60,902 nt of DNA. Source: Sphingobacteriales bacterium (GTDB lineage Bacteria > Bacteroidota > Bacteroidia > Chitinophagales > JADJOU01). The stretch's first letter is position 1. The number at the start of each line of letters is the position of its first letter. This document shows, in pieces, positions 8,691-17,832 of this stretch. The position numbers and the translations under genes are program-made. The stretch lies in contig JAJTHM010000007.1 of NCBI GenBank assembly GCA_021297855.1, positions 1 to 60,902 of the forward strand, given 5' to 3'. The notes below the pieces were generated by a model. It did not search any database and was not told the DNA's origin. It saw only the letters and a program-made list of their open reading frames with translations.

Positions 8691-11075
8691 ATGCATCTAC
8701 CTAGCGTATATATTCAGATTCTTCATTACAATAATGCACATTTTCTAAAGGAGTGCATAGATAGTGTTTGTCAGCTTGATTATCCAAATTTTAGCGCTGT
8801 CATTGTAAATGACTGCTCTTCCGACGACACAAAAGATGTTTTGAATACCATTCACCTTCCTGAAAACATACATGTAATTCATAATGCCAAAAGACTAGGA
8901 AGGGTCGAAAACTATCAGTTTGCCTTTAGTCAGCGGAAACAGGCAGAATGGCTTATCAATTTAGATAGCGATGATTATTACACTTGCAGCAGATGGGTAG
9001 ATGAAGCGATGCAAATTGTTCATCGTAATCCTTCAGATAATATAACCCATATTCAATCAAACTTTTTGGCCCGAATTGGTATTAATCATATTCACATCCT
9101 CAAAGACTACGGCAATGGGTATTATTTAATTTCTGGAATAGATTATATTAGGCTTTGCATAAAGCATTATGGTTTTTCGCACCTCAGTAGTATATTCAAG
9201 ATTGATTTGGTCGAAAAGCATGGTGCCTATTCAGATGACTGTTTACACACTGATTTTCTAACTGCAGCCAGAGCTGCCTTACTAGGAAATGTGATCATAG
9301 GGTCAAAAGAAATAGGTATTTGGAGAAAACATGATGGAAATCAATCCAGTCAGAGATACAGCCATGAGGAATACGCAAAAAATCAAGTATCATACTATCG
9401 ACTTTTTGAATGGTGCGAGGATTATCTTTCGTATAAAGAGATTAAAAATCTCATCAATAATTTTGAGAATAGAGAACAAGACCGAAAACTCATGTCAACG
9501 ATTCAGACAAGAGATTTTAGTTCATTAAGAAGTTTTATCCAACAGGAAAAGCTCTCATTTTGGTCGCTCATTCAGAGTGTTTCAAGAGTTTTTCTCTCAG
9601 ATTTTGGTTCTGAAAAACTGTCGAATATTAGTCACGGTATATTCACTCGTGGATTATCTGTATTGATTACTCTCCTAAGCCTCCCCTTTATTCTAAAATA
9701 CTTAGGCATAGATGAGTATAGCTGGATTGGCATTTACACTACTATTGCGAGTGCTTTGTATATTTTTGATTTTGGACTTACTAATATAATTACCAAAGAG
9801 ATAAGCCAAATAGGATTTCAATCTAGAGATAGATTGAAAACCGTCATAGCAACTCAAGAAATTTTGTATTTGTCTATTGGTGTCTTTATCAGTGCTGCTT
9901 TAATTCTATCCTCTAATTGGCTACTAAGCCATTGGTTTTTTGGCAATTCAGCAGTAGGTAATACTAAAAATATTCTCTGGCTAATCGCTATAGCCATATT
10001 GGTGCAATGGCCACATTCCTTCTACACAGGTGCATTATTCGGTTTAAATAAACAAGCCGTATCCAATTATACTCAGCTTGGTCTCACAGCAGTAAAAAAT
10101 GTTGGTATTCTTTTTCTTTTTACTCTATTTACTGCCAGCATAGAGCTGTTTTTTTATTGGCATATTTGCATTTCACTTGTCACCATTCTCATACAAAAAA
10201 TACTAATCTACAAAGAGGTGCGGTTTGTCAATTCTTTTCAGTACTTCTCGCTTAATAATCTAAACCAACTAAAGCGCCTTGCTATAGGAATATCCATAAT
10301 TAGTCTCTTTGGATTTATCTATAGTGATATGAATAATTTTTTATTAACTCGCTGGTTGAGCAAATCAGAATTTGGATATTACGCTATTCTCTATAATATT
10401 CTTATGGCCTTTATCATGTATTGCGCCACAGTAAAAAGTGCGCTTTTTCCATATATTTCCAAAGCTGTGCATTCAGAGTTTTTGAATGCAATTCAAACCA
10501 ACTACACCAAGCATTTTCAACTCATTAGTTATAGTCTTATCCCTTTATGTGTTTTATTAATAATTGTGCGTGATGATTTCTTAATAACCTGGTTGCAAGA
10601 ATATAATACAGCCGAAAAGCTAAGCACCTCCTTTAGCTATATAATTATAGGGAGCCTATGCAATGCGCTGATGATAATTCCGTGGACTTATCTGATTGCC
10701 ATGTCCAAGACTAGATTTTTAATTTACCTAACTGGATTCCTCGCCTTAATTTCAATACCCTTACTTTATATTTTGATCAATCTACTTTTATTTGAAGGAG
10801 CCTCCCTATATTGGTTGATAATCAACCTTATTCCCTTGCCTTTTTTGATCTATCACGTTAATTCACTCAATAAAATTAATAATCAAAACCAAATAATTCA
10901 TTCCATAATTATACCCTTGATTATTTCTATTGTAATTTTTCTTTCTACTAAAATTTTATCGGATTCAATGAACTTTAGCGCCCTTTCTAGCATTTTTCTA
11001 GCTATATTTTCTTTAGTCAGTATCTACATCTTTTTATTCTTCTTAAAATATTTTAAACTAAGGCACAATTTTTAA
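8691..11075 (+). CDS. Fusion of a GT2 glycosyltransferase and a Wzx-type polysaccharide flippase
   Basis: The 794-residue protein joins two activities normally found apart. Residues 1 to ~280 form a GT-A family 2 glycosyltransferase: YIQILHYNNAHFLKECIDS at the start, VNDCSSDDT for nucleotide binding, and NLDSDDYY as the DxD metal motif. From ~300 onward about a dozen hydrophobic segments match a MATE/Wzx-type oligosaccharide flippase (SNISHGIFTRGLSVLITLL, the DFGLTN loop). It would sit in the inner membrane with the transferase domain in the cytosol, coupling sugar addition to lipid-linked glycan export. The reading frame is continuous and there is no internal stop, so the fusion is real unless the sequence has an error. 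The precise substrates are not recognisable. Confidence 0.8.
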   Translation: MHLPSVYIQILHYNNAHFLKECIDSVCQLDYPNFSAVIVNDCSSDDTKDVLNTIHLPENIHVIHNAKRLGRVENYQFAFSQRKQAEWLINLDSDDYYTCSRWVDEAMQIVHRNPSDNITHIQSNFLARIGINHIHILKDYGNGYYLISGIDYIRLCIKHYGFSHLSSIFKIDLVEKHGAYSDDCLHTDFLTAARAALLGNVIIGSKEIGIWRKHDGNQSSQRYSHEEYAKNQVSYYRLFEWCEDYLSYKEIKNLINNFENREQDRKLMSTIQTRDFSSLRSFIQQEKLSFWSLIQSVSRVFLSDFGSEKLSNISHGIFTRGLSVLITLLSLPFILKYLGIDEYSWIGIYTTIASALYIFDFGLTNIITKEISQIGFQSRDRLKTVIATQEILYLSIGVFISAALILSSNWLLSHWFFGNSAVGNTKNILWLIAIAILVQWPHSFYTGALFGLNKQAVSNYTQLGLTAVKNVGILFLFTLFTASIELFFYWHICISLVTILIQKILIYKEVRFVNSFQYFSLNNLNQLKRLAIGISIISLFGFIYSDMNNFLLTRWLSKSEFGYYAILYNILMAFIMYCATVKSALFPYISKAVHSEFLNAIQTNYTKHFQLISYSLIPLCVLLIIVRDDFLITWLQEYNTAEKLSTSFSYIIIGSLCNALMIIPWTYLIAMSKTRFLIYLTGFLALISIPLLYILINLLLFEGASLYWLIINLIPLPFLIYHVNSLNKINNQNQIIHSIIIPLIISIVIFLSTKILSDSMNFSALSSIFLAIFSLVSIYIFLFFLKYFKLRHNF

Positions 11076-11139
11076 CCCAAATGAAACTTCTTATCAATAA
11101 TCTATCTTCTACTCTATTTAGTTTTGCATAAACCAACCC

Positions 11140-12582
11140 ATGCGATATTTTATCTTATTTGTTCTGTCTATTTTCACTTTCAATTTGTCGTCACAGGTCT
11201 CTTTGCGCTTTGAAAATAGAAAAATATATTTAGGTGAACTCGATATTAATAATGCCTATGGAATAAATTTTAGCTATGAAAACATTTCCGATAAACCTAT
11301 TATGCTGAGTTATGAACCTATTAGCAACTTGATCAATGCCACCTATAAAAAGGAGGCTATTCTCCCTGGAGAAAAAGGTAATGTCAAAATAAACTTCTAT
11401 CCTGAACAAGAAGGACCCTTTAACGAGAAATTATATATCATAGTAAATGAAAAAGAAAAAATAGAGCTAAGCCTATACGGTACAGTTGCCACTATTTCTA
11501 AATCGTATAAGTCGCTTACTGAAAGCAATAAATTATTCGGCGACCGAGATATTGCCTTTATGGTTGTCGATGCCCAAACATTTGTGGGGATACCCTATGC
11601 CAAAGTTTTTATTAAAAATGTGACGAATCAAAAGAGCTATATTGGTGTAGCCAATAGATTTGGAGCTTTGATCAATAGAATACCTGAAGGTAAATATAGC
11701 ATACAAGCCCTTGTTAAAGATTATGGGAAAGACGTTCTTGATATAAAACTGGATCCTAATCGCAATATAGCTTTTATTCTACTTGATAAACCCGAGCTAA
11801 AAGATACGATCCTAAAGAGAGATAGTATTCCTGTTTTAGCCTCCTTTAAAACCGATAGTACTGCCATTTTGGATTCACTTGAAGGCTCTCCACCCATGGC
11901 ATATATAAAAGATGTTGATACGAAAGCCCCATACTATGATCCCAAACCAAATACCTCTCCGGAAATAGCAATAGGACTCCCTGCGAGCACCAGCCCTTCT
12001 ACAAGCTTATCCAATCGGAAAACCTTAAATCTCATTTTACTCATCGACGTGTCCAAATCTATGGAAAAACCCAATAGAATAGGTATTCTAAAGAAGAGTA
12101 TCATACATCTCGTCAAGAATTATCAGCCTCAAGATTATATGGCTATTCTTACATTCAACGATCAAGTAAATGAACTCATGGAGCGCAGCCAAATAATACA
12201 AAAGGAAAAAGCTATCGTCAGTGTGAGTTCGATTTTGCCCTCTGGAACTACTGATGGAGTTTTAGGAATTGATAAGGCATTTGAAATTTTACAGAAAAAC
12301 TATATGCCAGAGGCTATAAATATGGTGATTATAGCCACCGATGGCAAAATTAATAAATATGCCTTCGATGATAAGGCTATGCTAGAAAAAATTGAAAAAA
12401 TGAATGAAAATGGCATTTTAACTTCTGTGGTAGGATTTGGCACTTCCCAAAATCAAAAAACAAAGCTCAGTCAAATGGCTGAGGCAGGAGGTGGAGTTTA
12501 CATCGATATGAACCTAGACACGGAAAATTTAGAAAGTGTTTTGCTTGACGATATATATTCTACCTTGCTACAAGTTAAATAA
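11140..12582 (+). CDS. Secreted VWA-domain protein with DUF1573-like and carboxypeptidase-regulatory-like domains
   Basis: The 480-residue protein has a signal peptide (MRYFILFVLSIFTFNLSSQ), then an Ig-like domain resembling DUF1573 (LGELDINNAYGINFSYENIS) to about residue 125. A carboxypeptidase-regulatory-like beta-sandwich follows (VVDAQTFVGIPYAKVFI) to ~225, then a linker. A von Willebrand A domain starts near residue 297 with the MIDAS motif DVSKSM. It is probably an exported adhesion or envelope-organising protein that binds a ligand through a metal ion. The gap to the preceding gene is 64 bases. The function is not specific beyond the domains. Confidence 0.75.
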   Translation: MRYFILFVLSIFTFNLSSQVSLRFENRKIYLGELDINNAYGINFSYENISDKPIMLSYEPISNLINATYKKEAILPGEKGNVKINFYPEQEGPFNEKLYIIVNEKEKIELSLYGTVATISKSYKSLTESNKLFGDRDIAFMVVDAQTFVGIPYAKVFIKNVTNQKSYIGVANRFGALINRIPEGKYSIQALVKDYGKDVLDIKLDPNRNIAFILLDKPELKDTILKRDSIPVLASFKTDSTAILDSLEGSPPMAYIKDVDTKAPYYDPKPNTSPEIAIGLPASTSPSTSLSNRKTLNLILLIDVSKSMEKPNRIGILKKSIIHLVKNYQPQDYMAILTFNDQVNELMERSQIIQKEKAIVSVSSILPSGTTDGVLGIDKAFEILQKNYMPEAINMVIIATDGKINKYAFDDKAMLEKIEKMNENGILTSVVGFGTSQNQKTKLSQMAEAGGGVYIDMNLDTENLESVLLDDIYSTLLQVK

Positions 12583-12598
12583 TTGATATTTGCAAGTG

Positions 12599-13804
12599 AT
12601 GAATACACAGATGAATTGGTTTCTTAGCTTCCGCTTTTTTACAACCGTAGCTATGCAAATGAAAATGACTATTTTAGGTTATTTTCTGTATAAGATTAGT
12701 GGTACTGCTTTGGCTTTGGGAATGCTTGGATTGTATGAAGCTTTGCCAAGAATTTTACTGGCCCTTCCCGCTGGATATCAAGTAGAACGCATGGAAAAAC
12801 GAAAAGCTTTGATTATAGTAGTTGGAAGTTACTTCATTCTAGCCTTGTTCATGTACTTTGCTATGACTTATTTCCACAATCAAAATTCTATCATCAAGAA
12901 TTGTATCTTCTTGGGCGTTTTTTTGATGGGCGTCATAGGTAGCATGGGCATGGGGGCTTCCGTAGCTTTGCTATCGTCTATCATACCTCGCGACCAAATG
13001 GCTCAATACTCTGCTATGAGCAGCAATGCATGGCAAATCGGCGCTGTCGTGGGACCTATTCTGGGGGGTTATCTTATTAAATATACGGGTTCTGAAAATG
13101 CATTTCTTGTGGTCGTTTTTTTTCTATTCATATCCTTGTTTTCTATCCTTAAACTGCCTAAATATGAAAGTCAATTAACAAATGATTTTAGTTTTCACGA
13201 TTCCTACTTAAAAATGAAAGAAGGCTTGGTATATGTATTTGAAAACAAAGTGATGCTATGGGCTATTTCCTTGGATTTATTCGCTGTTCTCTTTGGAGGC
13301 TGCGTAGCTCTACTTCCTATTTTTGCTACCGATATATTAAAAGTAGATAGCGACGGATTTGGCCATCTTCGAGCCGCTATGCCGCTAGGGGCAGCAATTA
13401 CTATGTTGTTTCTTGCACGAAATCCTATACGACAAAATACTGGTAAATGGCTCATTATTTTTGTTGGGTTGTTTGGTTTAGCTACTTTAGGTTTTGCACT
13501 ATCCACCTCTTTTTTCGTTTCCCTAGCTTTATTGTTTTTGATGGGAGCGTTTGATGCCGTCAGTGTCGTTATTCGCGGAGCCATACTCATGCTAGAAACA
13601 CCAGATCATATGCGTGCTCGTGTAACCTCGGTCAATTCTATGTTCATCTCTTCTAGCAATGAAATAGGCGCATTTGAAAGTGGTTTTGCAGCGCAGATTT
13701 TAGGCACTGTTCGCTCTGTTGTGTTTGGAGGTAGCATGACATTGTTATTTGTCACTATCGCTTGGAATAAAGCGAAAGCACTTAAAAATTATTCTATGAA
13801 GTAA
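12599..13804 (+). CDS. Major facilitator superfamily transporter (EntS/MFS_3-like)
   Basis: About 401 residues with roughly 12 hydrophobic helices, typical of an MFS drug or siderophore exporter. The best start is ATG 12599 (MNTQMNWFLSF); an earlier TTG at 12590 is unlikely. Between helices 2 and 3 is the loop YQVERMEKRKA, an A-motif variant. The PILGGYLIKYTG segment after helix 5 fits motif C-like antiporter features. It is an inner-membrane protein of unknown substrate. The gene begins 16 bases after the VWA gene and ends 9 before DUF1287, so it is part of the long run. Confidence 0.85.
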   Translation: MNTQMNWFLSFRFFTTVAMQMKMTILGYFLYKISGTALALGMLGLYEALPRILLALPAGYQVERMEKRKALIIVVGSYFILALFMYFAMTYFHNQNSIIKNCIFLGVFLMGVIGSMGMGASVALLSSIIPRDQMAQYSAMSSNAWQIGAVVGPILGGYLIKYTGSENAFLVVVFFLFISLFSILKLPKYESQLTNDFSFHDSYLKMKEGLVYVFENKVMLWAISLDLFAVLFGGCVALLPIFATDILKVDSDGFGHLRAAMPLGAAITMLFLARNPIRQNTGKWLIIFVGLFGLATLGFALSTSFFVSLALLFLMGAFDAVSVVIRGAILMLETPDHMRARVTSVNSMFISSSNEIGAFESGFAAQILGTVRSVVFGGSMTLLFVTIAWNKAKALKNYSMK

Positions 13805-13813
13805 TTAGTATTT

Positions 13814-14383
13814 ATGCGCCTTTTACTATTCCTTTTATTTTCAATTCAACTTCATTCTCAAAATACATCAACGAAAATTTCCCTAGCGGATGCTGCTTTA
13901 CTGCTTACTAAAGACCAAGTCATCTATGATCCCGCCTATGTCGTTCTAAAATACCCTATGGGCGATGTGCCAGCAAATAAAGGTGTTTGCACCGATGTAG
14001 TCATTCGCGCTTATAGACAATTGGGAATCGATTTACAGAAACTAGTTCATGAAGATATGTCACGAAATTTTTCACTCTATCCCAAAACATGGGGCAGAAA
14101 AAAAGCAGACAAAAATATAGATCATCGAAGAGTTTATAATTTGATGAAATTCTTTGAGCGATACGGAACTGTCAAGGAAATAACGAACCAAGCCAGAGAT
14201 TATCAACCAGGAGATATTGTATGTTGGTTATTAGGAGGCAAGTTGTCTCATATCGGCATTGTATCAGCCGTAAAATCAAATGATGAAAAACGCTATCAAA
14301 TAGTTCACAATATAGGTTCAGGACAGGTGTTGGAGGATATGCTTTTTGATTATGAAATTATCGGACATTATCGTTATCCTTAG
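13814..14383 (+). CDS. DUF1287 domain protein (putative exported NlpC/P60-like hydrolase)
   Basis: The 189-residue protein begins with a short signal peptide (MRLLLFLLFSIQLHSQ). The DUF1287 signature is plain: YDPAYVVLKYPMGDVP, then GVCTDVVIRAYRQLGID, with the Cys and the later HIGIV segment fitting a papain-like cysteine-hydrolase arrangement. DUF1287 proteins are thought to act on the cell envelope, but the reaction is unproven. The stop is one base before the following M15 peptidase start, which suggests coupled expression of two cell-wall-related enzymes. Confidence 0.85.
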   Translation: MRLLLFLLFSIQLHSQNTSTKISLADAALLLTKDQVIYDPAYVVLKYPMGDVPANKGVCTDVVIRAYRQLGIDLQKLVHEDMSRNFSLYPKTWGRKKADKNIDHRRVYNLMKFFERYGTVKEITNQARDYQPGDIVCWLLGGKLSHIGIVSAVKSNDEKRYQIVHNIGSGQVLEDMLFDYEIIGHYRYP

Positions 14384-14384
14384 T

Positions 14385-15134
14385 ATGAAATTTATTTATT
14401 TTTTTCTTGCTTCAACTCTTTGGTTACAATCTCAGATTCCAATTCCTGTGCAAAAGCTGATGAAATATTATCCGCAGATAAAAAGTTATGAAAATGGCAG
14501 ATTGATTTTTCAAGACCATTCCACCATTTTATATGATGATGGTAAATCAAAGTCCCATAAGGAACTTTTAGAAAATGCAGATATAGAAGATATGTTCAAG
14601 CTGGCATATTCAAAAGGCTCAATTTCTAAAACTATATCCAGAAACAATGACCCAGGGCGATACCGCAATGAAGCATTTTTTCGAAAAATCTATGGCAATT
14701 CTGCAAAAGAAGTTGAGAAAAATTTAACAGAAATAATTTGGTGCCCTAAGTTGGTGAATCAGAAAATTCGAGTATCCAAAGTAAATGGGTTAGATAAAAA
14801 ACTAGAAGCTATTTCCAAAGAACTAGATGAACACCCAGAATTAAAAAAATATTTGACTAATGCAGGTGGTACATTTAACTGGCGATACATCAGTGGCACG
14901 AAACGACTCAGCCAGCATAGCTTCGGAGCCTCTATCGATATCAATGTTAAATTTTCGCACTACTGGCAGTGGGATAACAAGTCAACCAACGAAGACATTT
15001 CCCTAAAATATAAAAATCAAATTCCACAAATCATAGTTGACATTTTTGAGAAGCATGGGTTTATTTGGGGTGGTAAATGGTATCACTACGACACCATGCA
15101 TTTTGAATATAGACCTGAGTTGCTTGAGGAATAA
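14385..15134 (+). CDS. M15-family D-alanyl-D-alanine carboxypeptidase-like metallopeptidase
   Basis: I place the start at ATG 14385, giving 249 residues with a signal peptide (MKFIYFFLASTLWLQSQ); upstream TTG codons lie inside the DUF1287 gene. The M15 zinc site is visible as SQHSFGASIDIN, with a His and an Asp six residues later, and WYHYDTMHFEY carries the second His. A WRYISGTKRLS segment precedes it. These enzymes cleave peptidoglycan stem peptides in the periplasm. It follows DUF1287 by one base, forming a wall-remodelling pair, and ends the plus-strand run. Confidence 0.88.
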   Translation: MKFIYFFLASTLWLQSQIPIPVQKLMKYYPQIKSYENGRLIFQDHSTILYDDGKSKSHKELLENADIEDMFKLAYSKGSISKTISRNNDPGRYRNEAFFRKIYGNSAKEVEKNLTEIIWCPKLVNQKIRVSKVNGLDKKLEAISKELDEHPELKKYLTNAGGTFNWRYISGTKRLSQHSFGASIDINVKFSHYWQWDNKSTNEDISLKYKNQIPQIIVDIFEKHGFIWGGKWYHYDTMHFEYRPELLEE

Positions 15135-15136
15135 AT

Positions 15137-15562
15137 CTAAATAGCCTTGACCATACAAATTAACTCCTGTTCAGTTTTATAAAATTCTATACAAGGCGAA
15201 GATGTATCTACCTTTCCTGATTTCAATATCTGATCAAAGGTAGGCCCTATATGCAAAATATTTTTATTCCAATATTCTATACAAATCGCATAGTAATCAC
15301 CAGAAATAATAGTAAAAACAGGAAGTGATTTTTCTCTAGCTTCTCCATCATACAATTCTGTATATGCCGCATAGTAATTCATGGCTCCATTTTCGTTGAT
15401 GACCAATCCATAACAATCTCGCTTCTGCCCCTTGTTCTCTAGCTTCTCTGCGAGTCGTACAAAAGCCTCCCCTATGCCCTTGCCAAAGTCTTCTGCCTTC
15501 TCGATGATGACTATTATTGGGGATTCTAATTTATAAGCCTCAATGGGATTCATTTTGTTCAT
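15137..15562 (-). CDS. GyrI/effector-binding-domain-like protein
   Basis: A 141-residue soluble protein without a signal peptide. Its alternating strands and the central YYAAYTELYDGE region followed by DYYAICIEYWNKNI resemble a stand-alone GyrI-like small-molecule-binding domain (effector part of AraC/BmrR regulators). That resemblance is suggestive only. The start overlaps the upstream membrane-protein gene by 23 bases, so it is the last gene of a four-gene minus-strand operon. No catalytic motif is visible. Confidence 0.55.
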   Translation of the reverse strand: MNKMNPIEAYKLESPIIVIIEKAEDFGKGIGEAFVRLAEKLENKGQKRDCYGLVINENGAMNYYAAYTELYDGEAREKSLPVFTIISGDYYAICIEYWNKNILHIGPTFDQILKSGKVDTSSPCIEFYKTEQELICMVKAI

Positions 15563-16391
15563 ATGCTTTAGGGGGATTTATGAATTTTGAAAAATAAAGA
15601 ACGATACCATAGCCTATCCATATTAAATAATCTATTCTCATTAAAAAATAATCCAATACAATAAAAATTATAAACAAACAGAGAAGAATTCGATCAAATT
15701 TCTTAGTAAAAACCCCAGAAATGAATGAAACCTGTATAATAAAAACCATACAATACAAACTTTGAGAAAACATGGTAGAATTAATCAAAAAATATATTAG
15801 ACGTGAAAAATAATCATTGGAATCATATACTAAATGACGTAAGTGTTGTTCTAATAAAATGCAGCTCATTTGTTCATTATTAAAAATAGCCCTTGTTCTT
15901 AATTTCCAAAGTCCAGCGCTAAAAAAAATGAAAATAAAAAAATATCTATAGCAGTTAAAAGTAAAATAAAAGCCTATCGCGTCCTTAAAATAAAACACTA
16001 AGCTAAATAGGGCTAGCATTATATAACCCTCAAAATGTATTAAGGTAGTACTGTCAATTAGCAAACCATATAAGAACAAAACAGAACTTGTTAAAACTGA
16101 GATAATTTTAATCCACCTTTTATTTTCCATAAATGTAATTAAAGAAAACAATAGAATAGGCAGTAGGACAACCAAACAATCAATCACAAAACGAAGTACA
16201 GCGCTTTCTGATAATGCTTGGCAGAAAATAGGATTTAAAAATAAAAATTGCACTATATCTAATCTTGGTACAAATAATATGGGTTTAAGTTGGGTTAAAA
16301 AAACATTGTTCGAATAGAGAACATAGCACTGGTATAGGTTTACTATTAAATAAACAATCCCCATTTTTTTGTAAATCGCGCTCCAACTCAT
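15540..16391 (-). CDS. Polytopic membrane protein, HTTM-like
   Basis: The 283-residue protein has about seven to eight hydrophobic helices. The segment FFSAGLWKLRTRAIF recalls the HTTM family (vitamin-K carboxylase-like membrane domain), where an AGLxK pattern is common. It lacks a recognisable C-terminal lumenal domain. It overlaps the upstream gene by 4 bases and the downstream gene by 23, which indicates a tight operon. The function is unknown; HTTM is a tentative fold-level guess. Confidence 0.6.
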   Translation of the reverse strand: MSWSAIYKKMGIVYLIVNLYQCYVLYSNNVFLTQLKPILFVPRLDIVQFLFLNPIFCQALSESAVLRFVIDCLVVLLPILLFSLITFMENKRWIKIISVLTSSVLFLYGLLIDSTTLIHFEGYIMLALFSLVFYFKDAIGFYFTFNCYRYFFIFIFFSAGLWKLRTRAIFNNEQMSCILLEQHLRHLVYDSNDYFSRLIYFLINSTMFSQSLYCMVFIIQVSFISGVFTKKFDRILLCLFIIFIVLDYFLMRIDYLIWIGYGIVLYFSKFINPPKAYEQNESH

Positions 16392-16885
16392 TCTTTCTTT
16401 AAAATAAATTTTTTTCCTTGATATATATAAAATCTCTCGTAAAAACCGACTGAATTGACCCTGATTCCTAAAACTTTACTAGCATAATCTAGTATAAACG
16501 TATCGAATACGCTGCGCTGTGGAGCGCGCAATCTAGTTTTCCTTAAGCCCTTACTTTGAAAATATCCGTGTTTATTGCTCAAATTTATTTCATTGGATTC
16601 ATATTCTTGAAAGAAAAAAAATAGGCTTTCTTGGTCAAAAGTATTACAATGGCTTAATTTAAAACTTGAATCCCCATTTACGACAATTTGAGGTAGGGCA
16701 TAAATTTTGTTCTTAGTATAGACTCTGCTATACATTCCATAATGGATAAGAGGATATGCGGTCAATCCTTGTTTAAAATTTAAGTATAGACTCCCCAATA
16801 TAAAAATTATTAACCCAAAAAATAGAATTGGGTTGAATTTATAGAGTCGATAAATAAATAACGGTCTTACTCTTCTATAGTCCAT
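16388..16885 (-). CDS. Hypothetical membrane-anchored protein
   Basis: A 165-residue protein with one clear N-terminal membrane helix (ILFFGLIIFILGSLYL), followed by a mostly polar region with strands, ending KKFILKKE. It is probably anchored in the inner membrane with the bulk outside. I recognise no family. It overlaps the DUF2061 gene by 19 bases and the HTTM-like gene by 4. A small protein next to an HTTM-like protein suggests a two-part membrane module, but that is inference. Confidence 0.6.
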   Translation of the reverse strand: MDYRRVRPLFIYRLYKFNPILFFGLIIFILGSLYLNFKQGLTAYPLIHYGMYSRVYTKNKIYALPQIVVNGDSSFKLSHCNTFDQESLFFFFQEYESNEINLSNKHGYFQSKGLRKTRLRAPQRSVFDTFILDYASKVLGIRVNSVGFYERFYIYQGKKFILKKE

Positions 16886-17274
16886 AACTTAATTTTATTC
16901 CAAATTCGCTCATGAATATAATACAGAACTACTTTGGTTAGAAATTCAGTAGCGCCAATTTTAAGACCTATCAAAGGGTCGCCAGTATATATCCATGAAA
17001 TTAGAATAGTATCAATAGATCCTACAAATCGCCAGGTGACTCCTTTAACTAGACTAATTTTTCGCTGGCCCACCTTATCCCCAAACGTCTTGAAGTAAAT
17101 ACGCTCATGCACATAGTAGAGAACTATCTTAGTCAATACTTCCGTCATCCCTATCTGCAATGCACTCAGAGGATTCCGGGTATAAAAATAAGAAATAATC
17201 ATAGTGTCGATAGTGCCGACTATTCTCCATGAAATTCCTTTCAAAAAACTTCTGTATCGTTTATCTTTGGGCAT
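16867..17274 (-). CDS. Tandem DUF2061 membrane protein
   Basis: The 135-residue protein consists of two copies of DUF2061. Copy one begins RSFLKGISWRIVGTIDT near residue 8 and copy two begins ISLVKGVTWRFVGSIDT near residue 73. Each is followed by a hydrophobic stretch (IGMTEVLTKIVLYYVHERI and IGATEFLTKVVLYYIHERI). DUF2061 proteins are usually a single unit of about 70 residues, so this is an internal duplication and likely a four-helix membrane protein. It is the first gene of the minus-strand operon ending at 15137. The role is unknown. Confidence 0.85.
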   Translation of the reverse strand: MPKDKRYRSFLKGISWRIVGTIDTMIISYFYTRNPLSALQIGMTEVLTKIVLYYVHERIYFKTFGDKVGQRKISLVKGVTWRFVGSIDTILISWIYTGDPLIGLKIGATEFLTKVVLYYIHERIWNKIKLWTIEE

Positions 17275-17320
17275 AATATAAGTAAAAGTATATATTATTT
17301 AAATTTTGTATGAACTAAAT

Positions 17321-17623
17321 ATGTCTAGAAAATTTTTATATACCTTTTCTGGTAAACTATGGCAGTATCAGGCTCCGAAAGGAGGATGGTATTTTATCTC
17401 CCTACCTATAGAGATGTCTAAAGAAATCCGTGAAATTTTCCAACATCAAGAAGAGGGATGGGGGAGACTCAAAGTCAATGCTGAAATAAGTGGTATAAAA
17501 TGGGATACCGCCATTTGGTATGATAGTATAAAAGCGACTTATCTGCTGCCGATAAAAAGTGAGATTAGAAAGAAGTCGATGTTGAATCTTGAAAATTTAT
17601 TAGAAATAAAAATTTCAATTTAA
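17321..17623 (+). CDS. DUF1905 domain protein
   Basis: About 100 residues from ATG 17321 (an upstream TTG at 17306 is less likely). The DUF1905 pattern is visible: KLWQYQAPKGGWYFISLP, a middle VNAEISGIKWDTAIWYD, and the tail LLPIKSEIRKK. DUF1905 is a small beta-barrel-like domain of unknown function, often found with a YdeI-like part, which is absent here. It is divergent from the DUF2061 operon, with a 46-base spacer that must hold both promoters. Confidence 0.8.
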   Translation: MSRKFLYTFSGKLWQYQAPKGGWYFISLPIEMSKEIREIFQHQEEGWGRLKVNAEISGIKWDTAIWYDSIKATYLLPIKSEIRKKSMLNLENLLEIKISI

Positions 17624-17651
17624 CCCAAAATCCGCATTAGAAAAGCGGATT
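17621..17651. repeat. Copy A of a dispersed hairpin repeat
   Basis: Begins at the DUF1905 stop codon. It forms a stem of AATCCGC with GCGGATT around the loop ATTAGAAAA. A second copy, inverted, is found at 43815-43848, matching at about 29 of 31 positions. Both copies sit at the edge of intergenic structured regions. Confidence 0.65.
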
Positions 17652-17657
17652 CGTATA

Positions 17658-17700
17658 AGAGTTTTATGGTCAATATTTTAGAATATCTGACCAAAACTCT
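17658..17700. repeat. Imperfect inverted repeat
   Basis: Arms AGAGTTTTATGGTCA and TGACCAAAACTCT pair with a two-base bulge around a 15-base AT-rich loop. The 17624-17832 gap holds no gene. Besides this it contains copy A of the dispersed hairpin and a minus-strand terminator. No U-tract follows this hairpin on the plus strand, so I do not call it a terminator. Confidence 0.5.
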
Positions 17701-17776
17701 ATCACGGGGTTAATCCCACCTATCGCACTATCCTTTTCCTTCGTCAAAGTCTATTGCGTAATGTGGGTTTAACAGA

Positions 17777-17812
17777 ACTAAAAACGCCCCAAATCCAAGA
17801 CCTGAGGCGTTT
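17777..17812 (-). terminator. Rho-independent terminator for the 17833-18240 gene
   Basis: On the minus strand a stem AAACGCC ... GGCGTTT (arms at 17806-17812 and 17782-17788) is followed by a short T run ending in AG. It lies about 20 bases past the stop codon. Confidence 0.7.
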
Positions 17813-17832
17813 ATAATAAGTTTAAAATTTAA

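Noticed and set aside
13204-13590. 128-residue minus-strand ORF inside the MFS gene
   Set aside because: Complementary-frame shadow of a strongly supported transporter.
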